The translations under genes were made by a program, and so were the position numbers. The notes beneath the pieces were generated by a model. It made no database searches, was not told where the DNA came from, and saw only the letters and a program-made list of their open reading frames with translations. Of a stretch of 64,000 bases of DNA, positions 23,767 to 33,931 are shown piece after piece. This DNA comes from Gaeumannomyces sp. JS-464 (taxonomy: Eukaryota; Ascomycota; Sordariomycetes; Magnaporthales; Magnaporthaceae), in the NCBI GenBank assembly GCA_002197995.1, contig NGZR01000001.1, positions 7,626,001-7,690,000 on the forward strand, given 5' to 3'. Within the stretch, counting starts at the first letter, position 1; the number at the start of each line of letters is the position of its first letter.

Positions 23767-26574
23767 TACCAGCGCGGCTAGTAAGTTAGGCCTGCCGGAG
23801 CTGGACGCCCAATCGCAAAGCTCGACTGGCCCGCCGCGGCCGTGCTCGAACAGACAAGAAAAGAAAAAAAAAAGTGAACCCGCCAAACCTCGCAGGGGCC
23901 GACCCAGCAGAGTGCATTTTCCAGTTCGCACGCAACGACACGCGCGACACTCTCGCCCTGTAATTCCCGACCGACTTTAGGCGATTCCCTGTATGGACAA
24001 TGCAATTGTTGGCTGTGTCTCGCTTCCTGGCGTCATTGTTCCTGGACCCCTTTTGCTCCGCCGGCACGCTGGCCGGCGGGGCGCCTGGAACGAGGCCCTC
24101 CCGGTGCTGCCAGGAACCGAAGCGATGATGGCTGGCGTCGGAGCATATCGCTCTGCTCCAGGTGGCACTCGGGGCGATGATGGGAGGGAGCCGGGGGGCT
24201 CGCTCGGCTCACTGCTACTTCACCGTCGCTTTCTCTCCGCCCCGAGGCGTCCGCCCCCAGGCCCTTCGGTTAGGCAGGTTGGTGGCCTGGGCTGGCCTGC
24301 CATTTGCCTGCCCTGCACATGGCTTGCGTTCATGCTTGCTTCTGCTTGCCTGCCCGCGGCCACTCGCGGGGACAGGACATGCCTGCTCCATGCTAGGTTG
24401 CTTGCTGCTGCATGCTTGCTGGCCGTCACGTCCACTCATTGAGCATATCCCACCACCACCACCTTTTTGCCCGCTGCAGACACGCTCTCCCACGCACACA
24501 CCTCACCCACCATCACATCCATCTTCATCCCTCCACTGATCACTTCTTGCACGTTGAAACCCGCCGGAGAATTCTCACGATCCATAATAAACCGAGTCCT
24601 TCTGAGACCATCCGGCCCGCTGAAAACTCCTTCCAATTAACGGAGCGATCCTCGGATGATCAGCTATCCTGCCCTTGTGCCTGTCCCTTGATTTTTTTTT
24701 TTTTTCCTTTTTTTTCTTTCTTTTTTTTTTTTTTTCCTCCTCCCCCTCCCCTCGTGCTTTTTTTGTGCTCTCCCCATCCGGTCTCCTCCTGCTCCTACCC
24801 GAGAGCCCCCCTGTCGTGTCTGGGACTCTGGGACTCTGGGACTCGGGGACGGACTGGGCTGGGACTGGGATGTGGATGGTGTCGGGACATGGCTCTCATT
24901 GCTCCATCAGAACTGGTCGTCTGGCCCCGTTGCAGAATGCGGGTTTTCCTGGCTCCGTTTTGGCGGGCTCCATGGGCTGGGTCCTCCCACCCCCAGCGTG
25001 TGTGGCAGGGTTGACATGGGCCACCTCTACTTGCTCGCACAGGGATGGGAGCCCGCTGCCACCTGGCGTAGCAGTCTATCGGCACCCTTGACAAGCTGCC
25101 CAGCACCCACCCCATGAGAACGGCGCCCAGGGCCCCGGCTTGGGGCGGTCCACCACTACCACCGGCTGGCGGCGCACACCCCCCTCCTTCTCCAAGCTGT
25201 CCCAAGATCACTGCGAACCTGGGAACCCTTGTCACCATCTCAATCCACCCAGCGAACCTTTAAGTTGCACAAAAGCCCCCCCCTTGGAGCCCGTCGACGA
25301 GGTCCAGCCACACCTTCAACTGCTCAGTCTCTCTGCCCAAGGGAGCTTGCCGTTCGTTTAGTCTGCCTCGGCAGACACACACGCCTCTTTGACCATTGTA
25401 TTTCTTCCTTGCTGCCTGTTTTTGTGCGCACCACCCCCCACGACGGCCAGCGTGACAGCTAGCTACCTAGCTACTGCCGCCGTACCCGCCGAAAGACCAT
25501 AACGGGCACCCACCGAGAGAGTGGAGACGGGGAGTGACCAAGGACGACGACGAAGAAGCAAAGCAAGCGAACGACGACGTTTGCGACAGGAACAACAGGC
25601 GCCGGGGATACAGACAACATCACCAGAAGAGACTGGATCGGCAACTTGCTGGGCTGCCACCCTGTCACCGACGCATTGTCTTGGGTGTAAACTGGCCGAA
25701 TCCTTCATTGGCCCCCCCATCCGCCATCCTCCTTCACGGTTCGTGCTCCTCGACCAGCACAAGCACGAGTTTCTCGGCTCTCCTGCAGGGCCCCGACGAG
25801 CGTTACCCACACCGCAGCCGGTGCCCCACGAGCACCGCCGCATGTAGTATCACCAAGGCGCCAAAGGCCGCTGACCCAGTCCTACGCTATAGGCGGAATC
25901 TCGTCCGACTCTGCTGCTCGATCGTGTCTGTACCTTGCTCAACTTCAAGGTACCTCCCCGACCACTCCTCGGCCCCCGTGTCCGAGTCCGCCTCCGTCGA
26001 CGAGAGGTGTCTGGGCGTGAACTGAGACGTGGGCAGCACCGAGGACTAACTCCGGCCCAGCGCACCGTGTCCTAGCTTCCGTCCAGGGGGTGGCCGAACC
26101 AAAGGTCTCTTTTTTTCTGAGCCCTGCGCACCTCGAACCGACACCTCGTCTTTCTTGCTCCGGCCCTTCATAGCTTGCCAGCTCCGAACTCGTACCCCAG
26201 TCGCAAAAGGGTCCCCCTGTCCGTTCCAGCAACCAGTAGCAGGTGGCGCGGGGAAACAACGGCAACCCTCCTCGTTCGCTTCGATTCCGTCAGTCCTTAC
26301 CGGCTCAACAGAGAAAGAATCCAAATGCAATAGCAACTTACGGAATCATAAGTTGCACCAAGGATCCAACGGACAATCCACCTGCCAAAAACCTGTCTCC
26401 TGACGAGGAGAATGTGTTCATGACGAGAAGGTCCCAACTTTGGTTCCTCTTTCGACACCCCGCGGCTTGCGAGTTGGCTCATAGCCCCGGGTAGGACGTC
26501 ACTCGTGGCGTAGCGTGGGCCTAAAGGCCTCGACCCTGCCTGGCATCACGACCTGGCTTGTCCGATCATCCTCC

Positions 26575-28538
26575 ATGCAGACCTTAAGCCACCACTCCGA
26601 GACTTCGTACCTCCCGCTTGGCCTCCGACGAGGTTTTCCCGATCCACTGGCCCTGCCATCTTTTGACCTGATACGGGCTAGCTCTGAGGCCATCAGTGCC
26701 GCTCCGCCGAGGGCGTACCCGTCTCCGCCCATGTCAGGGTCTCCGCCGCTGCCTCCGAAAGCAAGCCTAGGGGTTGACGATCGGGGCCAGGGTATCTATC
26801 ACACCACCGGCCAGGATGCCCATCGTGGCACCTCGGTAACCCACGGAGACTTCAGACTGCAGCAGGTCGGAATCCCGCCGCAACCACAAGCACGCGCCCC
26901 GCCGCAGGGCCCTGCCCCGATGAGGCCATTTCCGCCAGACTCGCTGGAGCGAGTCCCGTATGGCTATCCCCGACCGACTGACAGCCTTCACCACCGGCCG
27001 CCACCATTCCAACCGCAGCCAGCGAGCCATCACATGATGCCTCACCACCACCACCCCTATTCTCCACACCATGTCCCTGGCCATGAACTAGGCCCGGCAC
27101 CGAGCATGGTGGGGCCTCCGGCGCCCTACTCGCTGCCTCCGCGTCCGCCGACGCAAGAAGGGCAGCCGTATACCTCCCCGAAAACGCAGAGAAAGACCAA
27201 GGGTCATGTGGCGTCGGCTTGCGTGCCTTGCAAAAAGGCACACCTCCGGTGTGACGGTACGTCCCGGGCCCCTGATTTCCCGCACTTGCGGGCTATGATG
27301 AGCTTGGAAAAAAAAAGTGAAGAAAAAAACAGGCTGACTTTTGCTTTCAGCCCAGAGACCTTGCTCAAGGTGTATAAGTAATGGCAAGGAGGACTCATGT
27401 ATAGACGTTCAACATAAGAAGCGTGGGCGACCACGGCTTCGGGAAGATAGGGAATTGCGCTATGACGTACCGGGCAGGGCAGGGCAGCCGCAGGAGGGAG
27501 GACTGAGGAGGCCAATCTCGCTCTTCTCACAGCCACCTTCCATGGGCGTTCCCACCTATGACGACTCACTGCGCAGGTCTCAGTCCTATCGGGTGCTCAA
27601 GTCTCAGCCCTCCGAGGGCGTCGCGTCGAGGTTTTTGGAGCGTGGGTCGCCTGCCGACGTCAACATTTACCCGGCCCCTCTGTCTATTGCCACAAGGCCG
27701 CCCGAGGCGGCCGCGTTCCTGACGATGGACTTTGCGATTGCCAAGACGTCTGCCACCTTCTCCGAAGCGCTTGGTCGCCATGCAAAGGGCATGAGGCTTG
27801 CCGAAGTGGTTGTTCCTGGTGACCAAGAACGTGTGGCTAACCTCCAGAACGTGGGTCCACGACGAGCAGTCGAGGAAGGAGCCCAACTACCTGCCGCCAA
27901 TATTCGGGAAGGAAGAGGAGGAAAGGGTGATTCTTGGGCTCGGGTTCAGTCAGGAGGAGATGTCGAGGTTTAACCTGGACCGGCAGGAATACCTATCCTT
28001 CTCCGGACCAGACGGGCAAGCGAGGCCATACCCCGTCCGCGTGGGGCTCGCAAAGCAGGATTCGATATACTTCGTCGTGCTCCAGCTTGCCTTGGCCCCA
28101 CGACCCCATGGACACCTAACACCCTCACCGCACTCGAGGGATCCACGAGATATGCCGTACCCGTACCAGGCCGCCCCTCAGCTTTTTGCGCCCCAGCCAA
28201 CACCAGTGTCTGCAACGTTCGACCCGGGGAGGCCGAGGCTGGGCAGCGACGCCAGTGTCTATGGCATGAGGCAACAGGGGGCACAGCAGATGATGCCGGG
28301 TCTCAGCCCCGGCCTGCCGTCGGCCTACGCCGCCTCGCCCAGCCGACCAGAGTATTCTCCCAGCTCGGCATACCAGATTCCCCGAAGCGAGCTGCCGCCG
28401 TCGAGCAGGCCAGCTCCTCCACCACAACCGTACCAGCTGCCTCCGATCCGAAGTCGGCAATCTCAGGGGTTGGGGCCCCAGCAGAATCGCCATCGTCGTG
28501 GTCGCGGGATGAGCGAAGGGTGGACATTGGCGGCCTAA
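26575..28538 (+). CDS. Zn2Cys6 transcription factor with PAS-like domain; one frameshift
   Basis: Predicted nuclear DNA-binding regulator of the fungal Gal4 class. Two exons: 26575-27256 and 27351-28538, with intron 27257-27350 (GTACGT...TTTCAG). The intron splits the zinc cluster after the third cysteine; the joined cluster has C-X2-C-X6-C-X5-C-X2-C-X8-C spacing (about residues 216-243), followed by the basic stretch KKRGRPRLRED. The N-terminal 200 residues are Pro/His-rich and disordered. About residues 348-475 look like a PAS fold (FLTMDFAIAKTS... then YFVVLQLALAPR), and the C-terminus is Pro/Gln-rich. One extra G in the GGG run at 27853-27855 must be removed to join LQNV to VHDEQSRKEP; the corrected length is 1869 nt (622 aa). 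The start MQTLSHHSE is the first ATG of the frame. The regulated pathway is not evident; the nearest genes give no clue. Confidence 0.85.
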
Positions 28539-31003
28539 TCGACAAGCCGGATCTTTTCGCCAAGAAACCACAATGATGAAAAAAATGCAGCATACAAGCG
28601 CCTCGCGGGCCAAGGCGATGCGGCCGGTGCTGATGGACGGGGGGTGTGATCGCTCGCCTGCTTCCCTGGCTGACTGCTCCTCGAGTCGACTCTAACGAAA
28701 CCGACTGTCGACCATTTCTCTCCTTTTTCTCCCTTTTCCGTTTTGTTGTTTTGTCCGGTCACCGATACCCTCGCGGCCATGATGTTGATACCACTGTGCG
28801 TGCGACGCATCCCGGTCTCTGTTTCCGAGCAAGCGTCGTTGATGACTTCACCCCCCTGGACATCCGGCGTTCCTGCCCATAATCTCCGCTTTCGCACAAC
28901 AGCGCCCAAGTCCTCGTGGTGTCGTGGAGATGCTTTCGAAGCCCCCCGCATCCCAGGGCAGGCGCATGCTTTCCATTCCCTTTTTCTTTCTTCTCTCGCA
29001 GGATCGGCCGATCATACGGCACTTAAAGTCTTTGTTGTAATTTTACCTGTAATATATTCGATAATGTTGGAGGCGGAGCTGGCTTATTTGGCGGAATCCG
29101 GATACCTGTTGAAGTATTTATAATCGAGAGACCCAGGGGATCGTTTTCTTGTTTAGACATGGCGGGTAGTGTTGTTGTCTGGGGATATTCATAGCCATCG
29201 CAAATTGCACCTGGTTGCTCCCCCACTCAGCCTTGGAGGCCGCAGCCCAGGCCTTTTGGTGCGTGGACGATGATGCGACGGCAGGGCATGGTACGACATG
29301 GCGTGCATGGTTGGTTCGTGGACATGGCCAGGGACCGGGTGGTGCTCGGACGGAAGGCGTCGAAGTCGATCGAGCGTCCCAACGGGCCTCGGGTCGGGAA
29401 GGACCCTCGAAGGCGACGTTGATGGTTTCGAAAGGGCAACGTTGCGTGGGGATAGCGCGCGTCCGTGCTGGACTTGTCGGGTTATCACGGGCAGGCCCGA
29501 GGGAGTGAGTGTCTGGTCTGGTTGCTGCGTTTCGTTTCCAGAGGCGCCATGTTGTGGTCCCTGTCGAGGAAGGGGGGGGGGGAAAACGATACCGAGGAAT
29601 ATTCCCATGAATATTCCAAGTCACTTTCAACCAAAGATGATGACGGGGAGGTGTCGGGAGAAGGACAAAAAGATTGGGAAGGGGGGAAAAGAAGTCGTTC
29701 GGCCTGGGGGGGAGGACGATGGTCTGGTGTTATTACCTAAGCCCTGCCGGGCATGGTGCAGGTTGCAGCGCAGCCAGCGCGTTCGGCGGTTGTTTTTTTC
29801 CCACGCATATCCACTCAGGGGCGGAGGAAGGACATGGGCACAAGCGCTGCATGCGACCTGGGTTAAAGTTAGGCTACCGCCCCCCGGGTCCTTGCTCCCG
29901 ACGGTGAGCCGGGATAAAAAGTAAAAAAAAAAAAATGGGCGGAAAGGGGGCCGCGTGGTGGTCTGGGCACCCAACCAAAAGCAGCACAGCACTCCGAGAG
30001 GAGGACGAGACCGGATAGGAGAGGGGAGCACAAGCACAGCGTGGGGAAGACAAGGCACTGGCGGAGAGGAAAAGAAAATCAAGAATTATTAGGGAATCCT
30101 ACCACCCACCCACCGGGTTGGCTACCCAAGTCGGGCTTATTGCACGCGCCCTGGCTCGCTGCACGACCCGGACACGCTTGAGGGCACCAAGAAGAGCAAG
30201 CAAGCAGGTGGGCAGCTGGGCGGCCCAGCCGGTTTGTGTCGCGCTGCCGCGTTGCGTGAGATTACAATTTCCGTCCCTTCTCTCCATCTTTTTGTCTTTT
30301 TTTTTTCTTCGTCCTTCTCCCAAGTGGCAATTTGACGCGCCCTCGCATATATACGGCAAGGGTTTCTACTAAGGAATGGGGATGGGGCGTTCACAACGTC
30401 AAAGCTTGGCTCGGCAAAGACGGTTCATGGCAACGGTTATAACGTCGGGGTCTTAAGAGGGCTGTGCGTGCGCACTGTCGAGGAAGGAGAGAGAGAGATC
30501 CTGCCGCCCACCAGCCGGATTATGGCAAATGATTGGCATGGGAAACAGGATCACGATACCCGATAATGGAAGAAATGAATAAATAACATGGAATCAAGGA
30601 ATAAATGACGGCTTTGGCGAGGGCTGGTCGGTCCCCTCGGAGGGCCCTCCGTCACACATTTCGTCCGGCTATGGCCGATGCAACCCCAGCCGGGTGAAAA
30701 GGTGGCAGCGACCCGAGCGGCGGAGGACGAAGCTCTGCGTCTCCCGGGTTATGAAAATAACTGGCTGGCTGGCTGGCTCTGGTTGGTTCATCGGTTGGCT
30801 GCTCATCCTCCGACTTCCTGGTTGTCCCTGACGGGTGTGGTGTCGTGCTGGGCCAAGGGGAAGGCACACGATAGGACGGGTTATCGAGTTCGGGCATCCC
30901 CAGTCACAGCCCAACGGATTTTGTCCTTTTTTTTTCTCCCCCTCTGGTCGATGCTTCGCCTCTTCCTTCAATGACATCTAGCCAGGTACTCGGAAGCTTG
31001 CAC

Positions 31004-31034
<31 letters not shown>

Positions 31035-32129
31035 AAGGAAAGCAACCCCAACATGGATCTTGACAGCTCCCCGCAGCCCCAAGAAGGAAGAGGCGTCAAG
31101 CAAATGGGTGGGAAGGAGATGGAGGACCCTCATCGGACCCCCTCCCTAACAGACCGTCTGATCGGGGAATTAATGGCCACGTGCAGAACGCCAATGCAAG
31201 AGCCGCAGCGGATCCCGGAGTTTATTGTGCTTTGTGTGGGTGGGCGGGCCCAGTTGGGCCTTGCCTCACGGAAAAAAAGAGAGAAAAAAAAAGAAAGAAA
31301 AAAAGAGAGAGCGCAGGGAAGGGGCGGGCGCCTGACTTGGGTTCGGCTATCCGGGCTTTCTGCATCGCATGCTACCCAAATATTCCCCGACAGGCTGGCT
31401 TTTTTCTTCACCACGCTACCTACCCGGCTTGGCCCGACCTATCGTCTGCGACTTTCGCCTAGTGTATGGCAGGAAGGGGGAGTGCAACACACCACCGCCA
31501 ATTCTCGCCTTTTCCTGTCGTTGCTCCTGCGCGTTCGGCTCCCTGCCGAAGAAAACTGAATGATCGGGTTGAGAAAACGAAAAAGGGATACACGTTAGAC
31601 AACATCGGAAGCCGCCTATCCGTGGCGACTGTATCGCGACAATAAAGGTTGCGCAGGTGTCTAAAAGCTACAATGATTGCGAACTCCATGGATGTCCTGG
31701 CCGTGGAGGGACGAGTCACAAAAACCGAAAAGGAAGAAAGAGTAGGTTACCTATCCATCCCATGAATTCCACCCATCTCTTGGGCGCGCGTACCGTCTAT
31801 GAAACAAAACCCAACGCAACAGGTGAGAAACGCCTGCAACCCAAGTCTATCCTGTGTGGGAATCCCTCCAAGACGAAAAAAAAAAAGTATTGTACAAACT
31901 GATGAAATGTCAAAAAGGAGAAAGAAAAAAAAAAGTGCGGAAAGGAAAAGACAGACGCAGACGACGTCCTCGTACATACTATGTAGGTGCCTTCAGCCAG
32001 CATGGGTCTCAGGGAGCTTCGCCAGCTCACAAAATTCTAGCCAGCGTCCACTATGTTCAAAACGTCGCCATCCGCCGGAAACTCCACGATGCGTCAGCCA
32101 GCAGGCCATCAGCCCCCACGGAGAGTTCG
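28539..32129. other. Gene-poor intergenic region
   Basis: About 3.6 kb between the transcription-factor stop and the small minus-strand protein. It holds a 29-base poly(A) tract (31004-31032), purine-rich runs near 31270-31310 and 31875-31945, and a GGCT repeat near 30760. No coding region is supported. Confidence 0.55.
31004..31032. repeat. Poly(A) tract of 29 bases
   Basis: Uninterrupted A run, continued by purine-rich sequence. No target-site duplication or adjacent retroelement reading frame was noticed, so a retroposed origin is unproven. Confidence 0.8.
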
Positions 32130-32632
32130 CTATAGAGAGCCGGCGACATCGTCGTCGTGGTTGTCGTCGTCGTTGTCGTCGTCGTTGTCGTCATCATCAT
32201 GGTTTGTGCCAGACGCCGTCCGCTTGATCCTTTTTGCCTTGTGTTGCTCGTCCGGGGATTCGAGGATTGCGGCCTCGTGCTCCCCAGAAGGAGGAGCAGG
32301 GTCAGGCTCAGCAGCCTGGTCCTCGGTTCCCTGAATCCCGTCAAGCTCTTCGGAAAACTCCTTAGCGTCAGGCCTGGGGCGCTTGGTGCCGTGATGCGGC
32401 GAGGCGTTGCCGGACGGGGGAAACACCCCGCCCATGTAGGAGACGTTGTGCTCGGTGGACGGTCCCGAGCGGGACAGCGACCCGGCCTCGGAGGAGGACT
32501 GCGACTCGGGCGAGGGGTGGTGCGCCGAGTCGGCAGCGGTAGCCACGGCAGTGCCCCGGACACTGGGCACGGCACCCGCAGAGAGGAGATCGGCCTCTGG
32601 AGCGGGCTCCCCAGGGGCGGCTGCCGCTGCTA

Positions 32633-32678
<46 letters not shown>

Positions 32679-32771
32679 GGGGCCTGTGCTGCTTGGGGTG
32701 CCCGACTCGACGCGGATTGAAGGGCCCTGCGGGTCGCCCTTGGCAGAGGGGGTAGCGGGAGAGTTCGTCAT
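32130..32771 (-). CDS. Hypothetical disordered, probably nuclear protein
   Basis: Single-exon frame of 213 codons starting MTNSPATPSAKGDPQGPS. I do not recognise a family. The protein is low-complexity throughout: an Ala-rich run encoded by a GCA repeat (residues about 30-52), Ser/Pro-rich segments, two basic clusters that could be nuclear localisation signals (TKRPRP and KAKRIKR), and an Asp/Asn-rich acidic tail encoded by a GAC/GAT repeat. The central part (HNVSYMGGVFPPSGN) is the least biased and the best handle for homology search. Other frames are also open across the repeats, so the frame choice rests on the coherent non-repeat parts and the ATG start. It is divergently arranged with MLH1, with about 1.16 kb between the starts. 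Confidence 0.55.
32149..32199. repeat. GTC/GTT trinucleotide repeat
   Basis: Encodes the Asp/Asn-rich C-terminal tail of the small minus-strand protein. Confidence 0.8.
32628..32681. repeat. CTG trinucleotide repeat
   Basis: About 18 CTG-type triplets with a few interruptions. On the minus strand it reads as GCA (poly-Ala) in the predicted gene, or as CAG (poly-Gln) in another frame. Confidence 0.85.
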
Positions 32772-33931
32772 CGGGGTGTGGGGGCGTCCTGCACGATAAG
32801 AGCGGTGGTATGCTTGTAGTGGCGGGTGGCGGGTGTGACAGGGTTGGGTGGGAAGGCTCTGTGTGGTTCTTGGGGTGCAGGCTACGCCGGGGCGGGACCG
32901 AGCCGCCCTGCATTAGGGGCGAGAGGAGAGATAAGAGGATATATACCTACACGGCAGCTACCAATCTACGTGTGCGGCTAGCATCGAGCCAAGGGGTCTA
33001 GAGAGACGACAGAGGAAGAGGAAAAAAAGGGACGGCGGGCCGGGCAGAGTCTGCCATGGGATGGCATGGCGTGGAGCAGGAGATCAGGTCACACACCGAA
33101 TCCCGCTGTGCTCGAGGACGCCTCCGGATCTGCCTCGAGGCTTGATGGCCAGGCAGAGGTGGAGACTTGCCGGGCCGGTGGTCAAGCTTTGCGGCAGACG
33201 TCTCTTTTCCCGTCGAGGTGCGAGCAGCCAAGCGCCAAGCACGACGAAAACTGAAAGCTGACCGACACGGGGGCCGGGCTTGTTGGCCAGCAATTTTGTG
33301 GTTGACGGCCGTGTCTTTTTGTTTCTCCATTATTCTGCGCCCTCAATCGGGTCTGCAGAACCGGCCTGAAAATACGAGGGCCTCTTTTTGCGCAGGCATT
33401 CCAGTGGCCGGGGCGGTGCAGCTGTGGTTTTGTTCACAATAGCGACTCGAAATGTTCGAATGTGACGCAGTGCTTGTGGCGCAGTTGGGGCAAAGCGACC
33501 CTCGAGACATCGGGCAAAAACACTCTCGAGCGTGGTCGCCTTCGAATTCATGCGTTCTGGACTCGTGGGCCCTGGAACGGCCCCCAAAAGTCACAAACAA
33601 CGGCCTGGTCCGCCTCGTAGGAGCTGCCCGTAATCGGCAGAGTGGGAGGCCCGGAAGCGGCCACCTTAGCTGTCAACCTAAGCTCAATGAGGCCATCACG
33701 TGCTCTCGCGCCCTGTTGGTGTGCCGCCACCGTCATGGCCAATTTATCGCCCTAACCATAAACCACTGACTCCCCCGCTGCAACTGCGCGTGTTGGCTTG
33801 ATTGAATTTGAGACACGCGACCAACCAACCGCCCAGGCCAGCCACCCACCGGGCTGAGAATATCGGTGTGAGCTCCAGATGGCCTTTGTGGGAGGTCGAC
33901 CTGTCCCTCGCAGCTGCGATTGGACAGCACC
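32772..33931. other. Divergent intergenic region (hypothetical protein / MLH1)
   Basis: About 1.16 kb containing the promoters of both divergent genes. No convincing reading frame or RNA gene was seen. Confidence 0.55.

Larger units (their letters stand above)
9790..26574. other. Gene desert of about 16.8 kb
   Basis: I found no reading frame with recognisable family motifs, plausible splicing into a longer protein, or the codon pattern of the neighbouring genes. The region is full of homopurine/homopyrimidine runs (near 10190, 15860, 20807, 24690), tetranucleotide repeats (13133-13222, 23721-23766) and a 26-base C tract (22533-22558). A GGTACCTAGGTAGGTAGG motif is at about 11222. The 3' part (roughly 24.4-26.5 kb) is probably promoter and leader of the Zn2Cys6 factor gene. 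Unannotated orphan genes or long non-coding RNAs cannot be excluded by eye. Confidence 0.55.

Noticed and set aside
24412..25014. 200-codon frame with a Phe-rich hydrophobic stretch
   Set aside because: The apparent membrane segment is a poly(T) tract; no start context or splicing supports a gene.
32157..32720. 187-codon plus-strand frame with poly-Val and poly-Cys
   Set aside because: It is produced by the trinucleotide repeats of the minus-strand gene; the composition is not protein-like.
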